Part shown: positions 22,950 to 34,486 of the stretch, one piece after another
Layout: the number at the start of each line of letters is the position of its first letter
Numbering within the stretch: the first letter of the stretch is position 1
Assembly (NCBI RefSeq): GCF_019320115.1
Contig: NC_089581.1
Span: 70,973,155-71,037,154 of the forward strand
DNA: 64,000 nt
Direction: 5' to 3'
From: Miscanthus floridulus
Lineage: Eukaryota > Streptophyta > Magnoliopsida > Poales > Poaceae
Program-made: the position numbers and the translations under genes
The notes under the pieces: model-generated
Databases searched by the model: none
Told to the model about the DNA's origin: nothing
Seen by the model: the letters and a program-made list of their open reading frames with translations, nothing else

Positions 22950-23202
22950 AATCGGCAAGGGGAAAGTTATTGGATACTTTGATAACCGATGAAAGCCAGC
23001 TTGTAAAGATGGTTGCCGATAGCTGGTGATGGTCGATGGAAAGGTTGATTTGGACTCGGACGTTGCCGATGAGGTTGGAGGTGGTGTTGTCAATATGCCG
23101 ATGAAGGAAGGCTGGAAGACTACTGCCGATGAAACAGGGAATATGCCGATGAAGGGAGGCTTGAGGACTACTGCCGATGAAACAGGGAGTATGCCGATGG
23201 GA
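22950..23202 (+). promoter_or_regulatory. U3 cluster of GCCGAT motifs with 48-bp tandem repeats
   Basis: Eight GCCGAT/ATCGGC sites lie in about 250 bp upstream of the TATA box. Tandem units 23095-23142 and 23143-23190 (48 bp each), plus a partial third, each carry two sites. The same array is in the 3' LTR from 34677. Position and density suggest a binding array controlling the promoter; this is inference. Confidence 0.6.
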
Positions 23203-23370
23203 AGGAGGATGGTGAGATTTCCATCGTAATTGAGGCGGACAGGGAAATAGATAGGAGTTGATTTCCTTTTCTATATTAGTTAGAGTATGATTCGTGTAAG
23301 AGTCATGTGTTTCCTTAAGATATGGGATTGGTGTCCTAGTTGTGTTCGGTTGTGTCTCTTTAGATCAGGG

Positions 23371-23380
23371 TATAAATATG
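23371..23380 (+). promoter_or_regulatory. TATA box of element D 5' LTR
   Basis: TATAAATATG, mid-LTR, conserved in the 3' LTR (34953-34960). Confidence 0.7.
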
Positions 23381-23762
23381 GAGTAAGGGGCAATGTAAAA
23401 AGATATATCAATCAACATAAAAACCAACTTTTATTCCTATTTGCATCTACTTACTTTTCGGCGACTTCGTCAATTTGCATATTTTCTTTCTTTTTACGAG
23501 TTCTCATTGATTCGGCGAGCTGCATCGTTTCAGTACGACCTTCGGCGATTCTCGAGTTCCGCGTGAACACCTCTTGGCCGTGACTTCCGGGCGTATCGCT
23601 GTTGTCAGGACCAAAGTGTTCGTATCTTCATCCTTGTCGATTAGCAGGTCAAATCGACTGGCACGCTTTGGATATCGATTCGGGTATTAGCCCTTTGTGT
23701 TTGCAGATCCACTTTTGCATCAACACATCTTTTGGCACGCTCGGTGGGACCAATCAATCAAT

Positions 23763-26700
23763 ATGTTCAATCTCGAGATCGATGCAGGGAACATTATCGC
23801 AGTATCAGAAGAAGATCTCAAGGAAGAATAGAGGCAGGCTATGGAAAAGGCTGTAGAAGAATATAAGCAGCTTTGTCTAAGATCGTTTAGCTTGAACAAG
23901 AGTGGACAAGTCATCCAGAAGCAAGATTTGCCGTTGCCTCGGCAGGTTACCTTTGACTCCAATCCTGGTAAACTTCAAGAGATGGTTAATTCTGCAGTAA
24001 ATCATGCTTTGATTAATCATTCCAATGTGCTGTCCAATACTGTTCATAATGCTGTGGTTCGAACTCTCATAGAGGGACAAGTGGCACCACATTACGTCGG
24101 GCCTGCCTATCATCAACCAGAGCCGACATCTGTCAAAACTCTATCGGCTCCTTCGGCCGTTGTGGGTACAGAAGTTTCTTCCCCTCCAGTATCGGCAGGT
24201 TCACCTAATATTCAATCTACACCGATACGATCAGATCAGGTACTACCAGGAGGGCGAATTCAGCTTAATACAGATCTATCGGCATCAGCTATGTCAGGCC
24301 CTGTGTCTCAGAATAGCCAGATTCCTACTAATTGGTGGGGATATGGTATGCCTCCGGAGTCATCTGTTTTCAATCCTAGATTACCTCAAGTGTTTGATGC
24401 AGTAGGGAGAGCTCCTATACCATCGGCTATTTCGCCGATGGCTCAAGTGCCTCAATATGCCGCAGCTACTTCTGTGCAACCAACTCCAGGAGGTTTCCAG
24501 ATGCCTATGGTTCAAACATTCAATTCAAATCCATCGGCGAGCTTACTGCCGATGCAGCAGAAAGCCCCTGCTATGAGTCAAACTGGGGTTCAGTTCATGC
24601 CTCAAACCGGTTATAATTATCCAACAATATCAGCAAATTACCAGCCATCGGTAAGTTTTGTACCGATGAGTTCTAATAATGATTGGTCAGGACAATTACC
24701 TGTTCAACATACAGTTCAGCGAAATCAGCAGGTCGCAGGGATTCAACAAGGTCATATGCAAGCTGGTTTCCAGAATCAAGCATCGGCAGCTCAGCCGATG
24801 AATCCTTTCCAACAGGCTAATGGACCACAAGCAACGGCAAATATGCCGATTGCTGGAGATCGTGGGCCACAAAGATATGTGGAGGGATGTCAGCAGGTAC
24901 CTCCGGTAGAAGTTCAACCAGTTCGTCAGCAGGAGGCTGATGCTTTTTGGGCCGATAAGATAGCAGAAATTATGAAGGATCAGTTTGGGATAAAGCCCAA
25001 GGTCAATACGTATTCTTATCGGACTCCGTACCCTCCTGCATACGATTTAATTCCTCTCCCAAATCGGTACAAGGTACCGGATTTCACTAAATTCTCTGGG
25101 CAAGATGATACAACAACAATGGAACATGTCAATCGCTTCATTATTCAATGTGGAGAGGCAGCTAACAGAGATGAATTAAGAGTTCGATTATTTTCATCAT
25201 CTTTGTCTGGATCAGCATTTACATGGTTCATTTCATTACCACCAAATTCTATTATTACTTGGGTTGATCTAGAAAAACAATTCCATAAGTATTTCTTTGC
25301 TGGAATCCATGAAAAGAAGCTTACCGATTTAGTAAAATTGAGACAGCGTAATGATGAATCGGTAGAAAGCTTTGTACAAAGGCTACGAGATGTAAAAAAT
25401 AAGTGCTACAGCCTGGTGCTGGATGATCGGCAGCTTGCCGATCTGGCTTTCCAAGGGTTATTGCCACATCTTAAAGACAGATATGCTTCTCAGGAGTTTG
25501 AAAGCCTCAGTCATCTTGTGCAAAGGATCTCTGATCAAGATACTAGGGTTTTTGAACCTAAAAAGAATTGGAGTAAAAAGGTATCATTTGTTGAAGAAGT
25601 AGGAGATTCTGACTCTGATGAAGAACCAGTTATCGGCTTAGCTGAGTGGGTTAAGAATAAAAAGCCGATATCATGTCCCTTTGGTCAAAAAGAGCCAGAA
25701 AAGTTTACCTTTGATATCACCAAGGCCGATAAAATATTTGATCTTCTGCTTCAAGAGGGCCAAATTAAGCTGTCACCTAATCATGTGATCCCATCGGCAG
25801 AAGAGTTGAAGAAGATCTTGTACTGCAAATGGCACAATGCAACTTCACACAGTACAAATGAGTGCAAGGTATTCAGGCAATAGTTACAATCGGCTATTGA
25901 ATCTGGGAGAATTAAGTTTGGTACTTCCAAGGCCCAGAAGCCGATGAAAATTGATCAACACCCTTTTCCAGCAAATATGTTGGATGCCAAAGGAAAGACC
26001 AAGGTATTAACGTCAGAGGCTGCTGAGAAAAACGCGTCAGTAGACCCCCAACATCGGATAACTACCGATGATGCAAAAAGTAAGGGTTTGCTAGGAGAAA
26101 GCAGTAGTTCCAAAAATCCTCCTAGACCTGGCATTGTAATTACTCATCGAAGGCAGCAGGAGGGTTAGCGTCAACGTAATGACCGATATCGACAACAGCA
26201 AGAAGTGAGACGTCAGGAAGAATGGAATCGACATAAAGATCATTGGAGATGTCCGTTTTTCATCCATTGCTGGGAAGAAGGTATTAAATTGCCAACTGTT
26301 GAAAATTGCCCTGAGTGTAATGGTTATTACGGAGTCAATCGCTCAGAAAGAAGGTTTCAACATGGTAATCAGGGTTTGTCTATCAATGAGCCGATCAGAG
26401 GCAGAGCATCAGTGCATGATCGGCTGGGGGGCAGACTTAGTGTACATGAGAGGCTTGGTAAACGCGCTGGATATTTTCCAAGGAATCAAGAGGAGCTTGA
26501 GGAGATGGCAAACGCAAGAGTTCCCGATGAGGAAATATTCTACAGGGACCCTAATATACGTCGTGTAGAATCAACTAGGACTTGTTATCAGCCGGTTTGG
26601 AAAACCAAGTTTCCTCGATGGTGCCCAGAGGGTCTGACAAAGACGCAGAGAAGGAGGATGCAACGTGAGCGTCAGGAGGATTTATACCAAGAGGAAAATT

Positions 26701-27440
26701 CCTCCAATGAAAGGCCCGGTCATCAGCAGTGGCAGGTAAAACACAAAAATAAGGGTCCATCGGCAGATGTTAATATGGTATTCATGTTGCCGATGGAGTT
26801 TTTGGCACTATCTGATAATGAGGAAGAAGTTGTTCTCTCTGATCAAGTAGCTCAGTTAACACTAGATCCAATGATGGCTGTTTTTGAGAAACCTACCGAT
26901 GACGAGAGACAGCATCTTAAGGCTTTATTTGTGAAGGGCAGAGTTGATGGGCAGCCTGTGTCTAAGGTACTTATTGATGGAGGGGCTGCGATTAATATTA
27001 TGCCTTACGTGATGTATCGGAAACTTGGTAAGGGAGATCAAGACTTGACCAAAACCGATATGATGTTGAAAGATTTTGAAGGCAATGTGTCACCGGCTAA
27101 AGGGGCAGTGTGCGTTGAATTGACCATCGGCAGCAAAACCTTGCCAACGACGTTCTTTGTTATTAACGGCAAAGGTGCATATAATCTGCTTCTAGGGAGG
27201 GATTGGATTCATGCTAATTGTTGTGTTCCTTCTACAATGCATCAATGCCTCGTACAGTGGATTGGGGATAAGATTGAGGTCGTCCCTGGTGATTCTTCTT
27301 ATATCATCGCATCGGCAGAATCAGATACTTATGAGCGGACTAAATGCATATCAGGAGAAGCTTGGGAAAAAGAGTTCCTTAGAGTTGCTGATTATGAAAT
27401 TCCACCGATCCAAGCAGTCGGTTCTGAAGAGGAGTTTTAA
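23763..27440 (+). pseudogene. Element D gag-protease, one frame with three TAG stops
   Basis: The frame starts at the ATG at 23763 (MFNLEIDAG) and runs unbroken in phase to a TAA at 27438-27440, except for TAG at 23829-23831, 25881-25883 and 26166-26168. The first ~400 residues are a proline/glutamine-rich linker. The gag domain lies at about 25070-25500 (KFSGQDDTTTMEHVNRF, FTWFISLPPNSI, VKLRQRNDESVESFVQRLRD). Zinc-binding stretches follow (CKWHNATSHSTNEC, CPFFIHCWEEG, CPEC). The protease active site is KVLIDGGAAINIMPY near 26970, with Asp-Gly-Gly as is usual in Tat elements. Each TAG lies one C-to-T change from a CAG codon. The last domain overlaps pol by one base. Confidence 0.88.
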
Positions 27441-30400
27441 TGGATAGGTTTGCCGATGATGGAAAATTAGGTCAAGGGTTCACATCGGCAGATGATTTGG
27501 TAGAAATAGATATTGGTGATGGTGATAGGTCAAGACCTACTTTTATTAGTGCTAAGTTAGATTCCAAGTGTAAGCAGCGAGTAACAGATTTGTTAAAAGA
27601 ATATAAAGATTGTTTTGCTTGGGATTATACTGAGATGCCTGGATTAGACCGATCGATAGTTGAACATCGGTTACCTATCAAATCTGGATTTCGGCCACAT
27701 CAGCAGCCAGCGCGCCGATGCAACCCTAATGTACTTCCTGACATTAAGGCCGAAATAACTAAATTAATTGAAGCAAAGTTTATTCGGCAATGTCGATACG
27801 CAGAGTGGATCTCTAATGTGGTTCCTGTTTATAAGAAAAATGGAAAACTTCGTGTTTGTATTGATTTCAGGAATCTCAACAAAGCCACACCAATGGATGG
27901 TTATCCAATGCCGATTGCTGATTTGTTGATTGATGCTGCGGCTGGACATCAAATTATCAGTTTCATGGATGGTAATGCAGGTTACAATCAAATATTCATG
28001 GCTGAGGAAGATATTCCCAAGACTGCTTTCAGATGTCCAGGTCATGTGGGGTTGTTCGAGTGGATAGTCATGACATTTGGTTTGAAAAATGCCGGTGCTA
28101 CCTATCAAAGAGCTATGAACTTTATTTTTCATGAATACATCGGCACATTAGTGGAGATCTACATTGATGATGTAGTGATTAAGTCTGGAGATATCACAGC
28201 ACATTTAGCCGATCTGCGAAAGATACTGGAGTGCACAAGGAAGCATGGATTGAAGATGAATCCTAATAAATGTGCATTTGGTGTATCGGCAGGACAATTC
28301 TTGGGTTTTATGGTGCATCAGCGAGGCATTGAAATCAGTAGGAAGTCTATTGATGCAATTAACAAGGTGATTGCTCCTGCCAATAAGACTGAATTGCAAT
28401 CCTTGATCGGTAAGATTAATTTCATTAGAAGATTCATATCTAATCTGTCGGGTAGGATCAAGGCTTTCAGCCCACTACTTAAATTAAAAGCTGATCAGGA
28501 ATTCATATGGGGAGTTGAACAGCAATTAGCCCTTGATGAAATTAAGAAATATTTATCAAATCCTCCAGTGTTAGTTCCACCTCAACATGGAAAGCCTTTC
28601 AGATTATATTTGTCAACTGATGATACAGTTATCGGTTCAGCTCTTATTCAAGAATTTGAAGGGAAAGAACGTGTTATTTATTATTTGAGCAGAAGGTTAA
28701 TGGATGCTGAGACGAGGTATTCGGCCATCGAAAAATTGTGTCTGTGTTTATACTTTTCTTGTGTCAAATTAAGGCATTATTTGTTATCTGCCGAATGTAC
28801 GGTCATATGCAAAGACGATGTGGTCAAGTATATGTTGTCGATGCCGATATTAAGTGGTAGAATCGGCAAATGGATTTTAGCATTATCAGAATTTGAGCTA
28901 CGTTACGAGTCAACTAAGGCAGTTAAAGGGCAAGTGATGGCTGATTTTGTTACTCAGCATTGTAATACAGTGGACTCTCTTGAGATTGCTCCCTGGACAC
29001 TTTTCTTCGATGGGTCCACATGTGGTGAAGGAGCAGGTATCGGCATTGTGTTGATTTCACCTTTAGGGAAGAAGTATGAGTTTTCATTGCCGATTGTTGC
29101 TACAGCAACAAACAATCAAGCTGAGTATCAAGCCTTGATAAAAGGGTTAGAATTGCTGAAGGAGATACGTGCTGATGTTGTTGAAATCTTTGGTGATTCT
29201 ATGCTAATTATAAATCAATTGGCTGGAAGTTATGAATGCCGAAGTGGAGCTTTGATTTCGTATTATGAAAGATGTTTGCAATTGTTGAAAGGATTTAGAG
29301 GTTTTCGTCTTGAACATATCTCTCGATTGCATAATGAGGAAGCTAATCGACTAGCTCAGCATGCTTCAGGGTATCAGCCTATTCAGGAAGTGCTAGCATC
29401 GGCAGTTGATACCGATGACTGGAGGAAAGAGATTGTCGATTATTTAAAGGATCCACATAGAAAGGTTGAGAGACGTATAAGGTTCCAAGCTACCAAATAT
29501 GTGCTCCTCGATGATGAATTATATTATCGAACTATAGATGGAGTTTTACTTAGATGTGTCAGCAATGATGAATCGAAAAGCTTGATGGGTGAAATTCATG
29601 AAGGAGTATGTGGGGCACATCAATCGGCTTTCAAGATGAAATGGATGATCAGAAGGAACGGATACTATTGGCCGACTATTCTTGAAGATTGTTTTAAGTA
29701 TTTTAAAGGATGCCAGGGGTGTCAAAAGTTTGGTAATATTCAAAGAGCGCCTGCATCGGCTATGAATCCTATAATCAAACCGTGGCCGTTCCGGGGATGG
29801 GCTATTGATCTCATTGGTCAGATTTATCCGCCATCGAGTAAAGAACATAAATTTATCCTGGTTGCTACCGATTATTTTACAAAGTGGGTTGAGGCAATTC
29901 CTTTGAAAAAGGTGACATCGGTCAATATGATTGATTTTGTGAAAGAGCATATTGTTTACCGATTTGGTATTCCTCAGACTATCACTACCGATCAGGGCAC
30001 TATGTTTACATCAGGAGAATTTGATGAGTTTGCTGTAGGTATGGGAATTAAAATTTTAAATTCTTCTCCATATTATGCTCAAGCTAATGGTCAAGCTGAG
30101 GCTTCTAACAAAGGGATCATCAAACTCATTAAGCGCAAAATTGAAGAAAATCCTAGGAGGTGGCATACAGTATTAAATGAAGCCTTGTGGTCATATCGGA
30201 TGTCATGTCATGGTGCAACCAAAGTAACGCCTTATCAGTTAGTATATGGACACGATGCAGTATTGCCTTGGGAAATTAAGGTTGGCTCTAGACGAATACG
30301 TTCTCAAGATCAGCTGACAGCCGATGATTATAATACTCTTATGAAGGATGAGTTGGAAGATGTGGCGGGTCATCGGTTAAGGGCTTTAGTTAGTATCGAA

Positions 30401-30676
30401 GAAAATAAGAAAAGAGTAGCTAGATGGTATAACAAGAAGGTGAAAGTAAAAGAGTTTGCCGATGGAGATCTGGTCTGGAAATTGATTTTACCGATTGGGA
30501 CTAAAAGTTCAAAGTTTGGAAAGTGGTCTCCTAATTGGGAAGGTCCATATCGGATAAATCAGTCTGTTCCTGGTAATGCATATATTTTAGAAACCCTTGA
30601 AGGGGTTGTGTTTCCCAGAGCGATAAATGGAAAATATTTAAAGAAATATTACCCTAGTATCTGGATAGATGCATAA
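27440..30676 (+). CDS. Element D pol: RT, RNase H, second RNase H, integrase
   Basis: A 1,078-codon open frame. RT spans about residues 115-300 (CIDFRNLNKATPMDGYPMP, FMDG at 176-179, YIDDVV at 241-246). The first RNase H spans about 388-500. The second, cellular-type RNase H spans 518-645 (LFFDGSTCGEGAGIG, AEYQALIKGLELL, FGDSMLIINQL), diagnostic of the Tat lineage. The integrase zinc region is at 720-765 (HQSAFKMKWMIRRNGYYWP, CQGCQKFG). The catalytic core has D790, D851 and E887. The C-terminal part ends in a basic/aromatic NGKYLKKYYPSIW. The start ATG overlaps the stop of gag-protease (TAATG, -1 phase). This is the longest open gene in the window. Twenty or so GCCGAT motifs lie in it, read in different codon phases. 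Confidence 0.92.
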   Translation: MDRFADDGKLGQGFTSADDLVEIDIGDGDRSRPTFISAKLDSKCKQRVTDLLKEYKDCFAWDYTEMPGLDRSIVEHRLPIKSGFRPHQQPARRCNPNVLPDIKAEITKLIEAKFIRQCRYAEWISNVVPVYKKNGKLRVCIDFRNLNKATPMDGYPMPIADLLIDAAAGHQIISFMDGNAGYNQIFMAEEDIPKTAFRCPGHVGLFEWIVMTFGLKNAGATYQRAMNFIFHEYIGTLVEIYIDDVVIKSGDITAHLADLRKILECTRKHGLKMNPNKCAFGVSAGQFLGFMVHQRGIEISRKSIDAINKVIAPANKTELQSLIGKINFIRRFISNLSGRIKAFSPLLKLKADQEFIWGVEQQLALDEIKKYLSNPPVLVPPQHGKPFRLYLSTDDTVIGSALIQEFEGKERVIYYLSRRLMDAETRYSAIEKLCLCLYFSCVKLRHYLLSAECTVICKDDVVKYMLSMPILSGRIGKWILALSEFELRYESTKAVKGQVMADFVTQHCNTVDSLEIAPWTLFFDGSTCGEGAGIGIVLISPLGKKYEFSLPIVATATNNQAEYQALIKGLELLKEIRADVVEIFGDSMLIINQLAGSYECRSGALISYYERCLQLLKGFRGFRLEHISRLHNEEANRLAQHASGYQPIQEVLASAVDTDDWRKEIVDYLKDPHRKVERRIRFQATKYVLLDDELYYRTIDGVLLRCVSNDESKSLMGEIHEGVCGAHQSAFKMKWMIRRNGYYWPTILEDCFKYFKGCQGCQKFGNIQRAPASAMNPIIKPWPFRGWAIDLIGQIYPPSSKEHKFILVATDYFTKWVEAIPLKKVTSVNMIDFVKEHIVYRFGIPQTITTDQGTMFTSGEFDEFAVGMGIKILNSSPYYAQANGQAEASNKGIIKLIKRKIEENPRRWHTVLNEALWSYRMSCHGATKVTPYQLVYGHDAVLPWEIKVGSRRIRSQDQLTADDYNTLMKDELEDVAGHRLRALVSIEENKKRVARWYNKKVKVKEFADGDLVWKLILPIGTKSSKFGKWSPNWEGPYRINQSVPGNAYILETLEGVVFPRAINGKYLKKYYPSIWIDA

Positions 30677-30761
30677 AAGTATAGGTGCCGATAACAGTAC
30701 TATCGGTTAGAATTATGCAAGGATGTCAATGTCTCATAAAGTGCCGATACAATAAATAAGA

Positions 30762-33700
30762 TTACACGTTCAACAAGGATTGGATAGCTAATATCGCACG
30801 CAGGCGAATCTGGTCGGCTTCCTCCATTTCCTTGATATCGTCATCGGCGGCACCCTCCACAGGCTTGAGTTTTTTCTTCATGGCTAAAGCTTTGCGAGCT
30901 TGGATATCTCTTTCTTGCTGAAGGGTCTTGATGGCATCGGGTAGCTGGTTTTCTTCTTGTTGGGCATGAGTTAAGGCTGCCTCAACTTCCTTCAGTTCAG
31001 CCAATAGAGCCATCTTCCTTGCTGATAAATCTAAGATTTTCTGCTTAAGTTCAGCGCCCGAAGTCTGCAAGTTGCCGATGCCCTTGTGCTTCTCATCGGC
31101 AATCTGTTTCAGTTGTAGCATCTCTTCTTTGAGTTGAGCCTGAGTTGCTCTATCGGCAATGCGCTGAGCAGCCTGTTGATATTGCAGTTGGTGACTTTCT
31201 AAGTGAGCTGCTGGGAAAAGTGCTTCTTCTACATCGGCAGGGACCTGGCCACGAATTGTTTTGAAAATTGCCTTTGCGGGGTCCGAGTCATCTACCAGCT
31301 GGGCGGTACCTTGCTGTAGCAAGTTCAAGAGGGCTTCCAACTTGGATTTAGTCTCTGCCGATATTGTTCCCAGTGCAAGGGAGGAACTTGTCTCCTCTCC
31401 ATCGTCATCAGAAATGTCAATGGCAAAGGAAAATAGGCTGTTCGGGGAGTCTTGTTCCTGAGAAAGAGAGAAGGAGATCAGTTAGGGGTAAGTATGAGTA
31501 TTGTAAATCAACTAGGCTGATCGGTTTACCTGTTTCAAGGCAATTTCTTGTGCTTGACTGGAGGAAGCAACCTGGAGTATGTCGTGTGGGGGATCGGCTG
31601 AGCTTGCCGATGGGATATCCTCTGTGACTTCATCGATGGTGGGCTCTTGAGGTATGACTGCCGATAACATTGGGGCAGATGTAGGGATCAGCATAGACCT
31701 TTGTCGTTTTGGCTGTGCTTCAGTATCTGTTGAAGCTTTGCGTTTTGCTTGGGCATCGGCAACGATGGGCTGGGGGGCATCGACGCTTGTTGGTTGTAAA
31801 GCTTGGACATCTGGTACGATTGCCGATGTACCCAATTGTTGCTGCAAAACAAGTGTAAGAGATGATATTTAACAAGTAAAATGTAAAGTCGAGAAGCTAC
31901 CTCTGAAGGTTCATCGAAGGAAGTGGTGCTTGATATCGGCGGAATTGCCGATGACGATCCAGTAGCAGCCCTTACCCCCTGATGATTAAGGTTAATACAG
32001 TTTGTGATCGGCATAAGTAAAAATAAACGAGGTTGTTACCTTAAATGCTTTGACCAAGGTTGTAGCAGCAGCCGATGGAGTAGCCCTGGATGTAGCCAAT
32101 TTGGACTTGGAAGTGATGGTCTTGGTACGAATCTTCTGGTGGGTTAAAGCGGCTAAGGTGGGAGCGTTGTAGCCAATCAGCGATGTTGGGGAAACAGGCC
32201 GGAGATTGAAGGGTTTCCCACTTTTGCTCACCGATGGAGCTGGGTTGTTAACCTGTTACAAGAGAATCGGTTACTGATATATGAAGGGAAAAGCAGAAGG
32301 GAGTTAAAGGAAACTTACCGCATCGTCAGGGATGGCGTATTCAGGGTCGATCATGTGCCGATATGTGTGAGCAGAAGTTGCGAACAGTTGTTCTTTCCAC
32401 TCTTGCCACCATTGCTTATATGACTCGGTGATGAAAGATATTGGTGTCCAGGTGGATATATCAACATCTGTAGTATCGGCATCAGGGGAGAGTTGTACTA
32501 CCTTGTTCCAATCTGTTCCGCAGGTGATTGTTTCCCTAGGTTTGATCACATCGGCAAAGCAGAGTTTGATCGGCAATTGCCCAAAAGCCAATTGGCGGGA
32601 TACTGCCGATGGGTTGTAAAATTCATACGTAATGTTGGTGTTTTTCCCGCTGCCGAATGTGTTTACTGGAATTGCCCTGGGAGTGATGATAGCCATCATG
32701 AGCTCATTATCTTGATTCAGAGTGTCATCGGCAAAGTTGAAAAGAAGGGGGAATCTGTTTTCTTCGTCAATATAAGGCACCCAGGCCCTATGATCACGAG
32801 AAAGACCATTGTAGAAGCTTTGAAAGAATCTGCCGATTTGGTCTTCGTTGGCTTCTGTTCCAGGAAGGACAATTATGGCTTCACCAAAATTGAGGGGTGA
32901 GCGTGTTGCCGATTCATCATCCCCAAGCACATGGTCTTCAGCAATTTCTCATGGGAATTGTTGAGCAAAAAAGTCTCATTGCAAACGTTTGTGCATATGG
33001 GCATTCAGCCACATGTTGATAAACCACCACGGGCCTCCCAGGTTGCCGATGGGTTCGCCGAGCAAAAGTTTCTGAGACACTTGATGAAGAAGATGATAAG
33101 TGGAGCTCAGAAGGTATCGGCCAAGAGGAAACCTTACGCCATTAGCCAAAAGTTCAGCTGCGGGGAGGAAGGCGTTGGTTGGTCCTACTGATCGACCACA
33201 GAAGATGAATTTTTCCAACCACATATTCAGGAATGTGGCATGTTCCCTCTGGTTAACTGTCCCGGTCTTCTGGTATTCTTGAATGTATCCTGTCCAACCG
33301 CCGATGTTGCGGGTATTTACCCTGTATTCAGACTTTCTACCATAGATGGAGCCTTCATCGGCAGTTGAGATGTCCAAGCCAGTAAGCATATGGATATCGG
33401 CAAGGGTAGGAGTGGCTGGGCCATGTCCAAACATAAAAGTATTGGTCGTGTCTGACCAGAAATAAGCAGCTGCAATTATCATTGATTCATTTTTCTGCAT
33501 ATCGGCAATAGATAGCCTAATGCATTGGTCTAATCTTCGTTCTGCCCAGTATACTTGCATTGATCTATTAACTCTCAAGTACCAATCTTTCCACCCCTTG
33601 GTGGTTTTGGGCCAAGATCGGAATGTGTCTTTCCACAAATTCAGAGAGAAATTTTGGGCTCTAAAGGGGATTCTGTTAACTTCTGCATTGATCAGATCGG

Positions 33701-33905
33701 TTGGATCTGGATTGCCCATTGGTCCGAGGCATTGGACGTGCGGCTGATCGGTTGGGATAATTAATTTGTTGCGCAGTTCCTAAGGTTATAGAATCCAGAG
33801 AATAGAAGAAAGGAAAAATCACCAACTGAATGAATTTGCGAGAAGATCAAAGTAAAGGGTAATGGAAGTGGAGCGAACCGCGGGAACGTCGAAGTTGATG
33901 GCCAT
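30762..33905 (-). pseudogene. Antisense six-exon plant-mobile-domain gene of element D (two in-frame TGA)
   Basis: Exons on the minus strand: 33905-33879 (MAINFDVPA), 33779-32319, 32252-32040, 31978-31901, 31841-31530 and 31457-30762. All introns start GT, end AG and fall between codons (phase 0). The first donor is weak; the others are good (GCG|GTAAGT, AAG|GTAACA, GAG|GTAGCT, CAG|GTAAAC). The total is 929 codons with stop. Exon 2 holds a PMD: ESMIIAAAYFWSDTTNTFMF, TLADIHMLTGLDI, WWFINMWLNAH. Exon 5 has a bipartite basic cluster (KRK at about 626, KRQR at about 638). Exon 6 is an acidic patch and a long coiled coil. TGA codons at 32976-32978 and 32949-32951 break exon 2 in this copy. It has its own TATA box and ATG context CCATGG. 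Tat elements often carry antisense extra genes; the function is unknown. Confidence 0.78.
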
Positions 33906-34047
33906 GGTCTTGAGGAAACTTGAAGTTAGCGCCGGAGGAGGGTTCTTCTTGGTTGAGGTCGCGCGGTTGTTCGTCGGAGTCGCCGCCGGAGAGAGAAAAT
34001 GCCAAGGATTGGAGGCTGAAAGTAGAAAATGAGGGTTCCGGAGAAAT

Positions 34048-34060
34048 CTATTTATAAGCC
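34048..34060 (-). promoter_or_regulatory. TATA box of the antisense gene
   Basis: The minus strand reads GGCTTATAAATAG, about 145 bases upstream of the ATG at 33905. This implies transcription independent of the LTR promoters and convergent with gag-pol. Confidence 0.6.
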
Positions 34061-34471
34061 GCCCAGAGTAAGGGTATTTTGGACTTATCTCTATATCGCG
34101 CGCATATAGGTCGAGACGGTTCAGAAAGATATGGTAACTGTTCGCACGATAATCAGGGGATTGTACAGATGAGTTGATGACAAGTAATCATGACTTGGAA
34201 GGGATATCGATACAGGATATTTTAATTTTGAAAATGGCAGCATTATCATGTTAAGATCTTGCCGATGGGTTATTGCTTCGGTATCTTAACCATAATCAGG
34301 GCAAGAGTGGTTGGTGATTGTGCGATATTTAGTGAAGTGCGTGAATCAAGATTAGATTTGATTGGATTTGATAACAAATCAAGTTTTGGCTTGGAGAATG
34401 AGTTACGGTAATCGGGTGAAGGCAAGCGTTATCTGGAGTAAATTTCGGAGCATTAATGGTTTTATACTCCG

Positions 34472-34486
34472 AAATTGGGGGGCATG
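34472..34486 (+). promoter_or_regulatory. Polypurine tract of element D
   Basis: AAATTGGGGGGCATG lies directly before the 3' LTR. Confidence 0.75.

Larger units (their letters stand above)
22905..23725 (+). repeat. 5' LTR of element D
   Basis: Runs from TGTTGACACCG to GCATCAACA with terminal inverted TGTTGA/TCAACA; 821 bp. It carries eight GCCGAT-type motifs upstream of a TATA box at 23371 and a 48-bp tandem repeat. The next bases (TTTTGGCACGCTCGGTGGGA) occupy the primer-site position; I cannot assign the tRNA. Confidence 0.92.
33906..34486. other. Promoter and leader region of the antisense gene; spacer to 3' LTR
   Basis: No coding frame on either strand. It holds the minus-strand TATA box, a purine-rich leader upstream of the antisense ATG and one GCCGAT motif (34261). 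The right end becomes the polypurine tract. Confidence 0.55.

Noticed and set aside
30762..33905. Possibility that the PMD gene is a host gene trapped between elements
   Set aside because: It lies inside the paired 821-bp LTRs and CCTTG duplication of element D, shares the element's motif density, and antisense genes at this position are usual in Tat elements.
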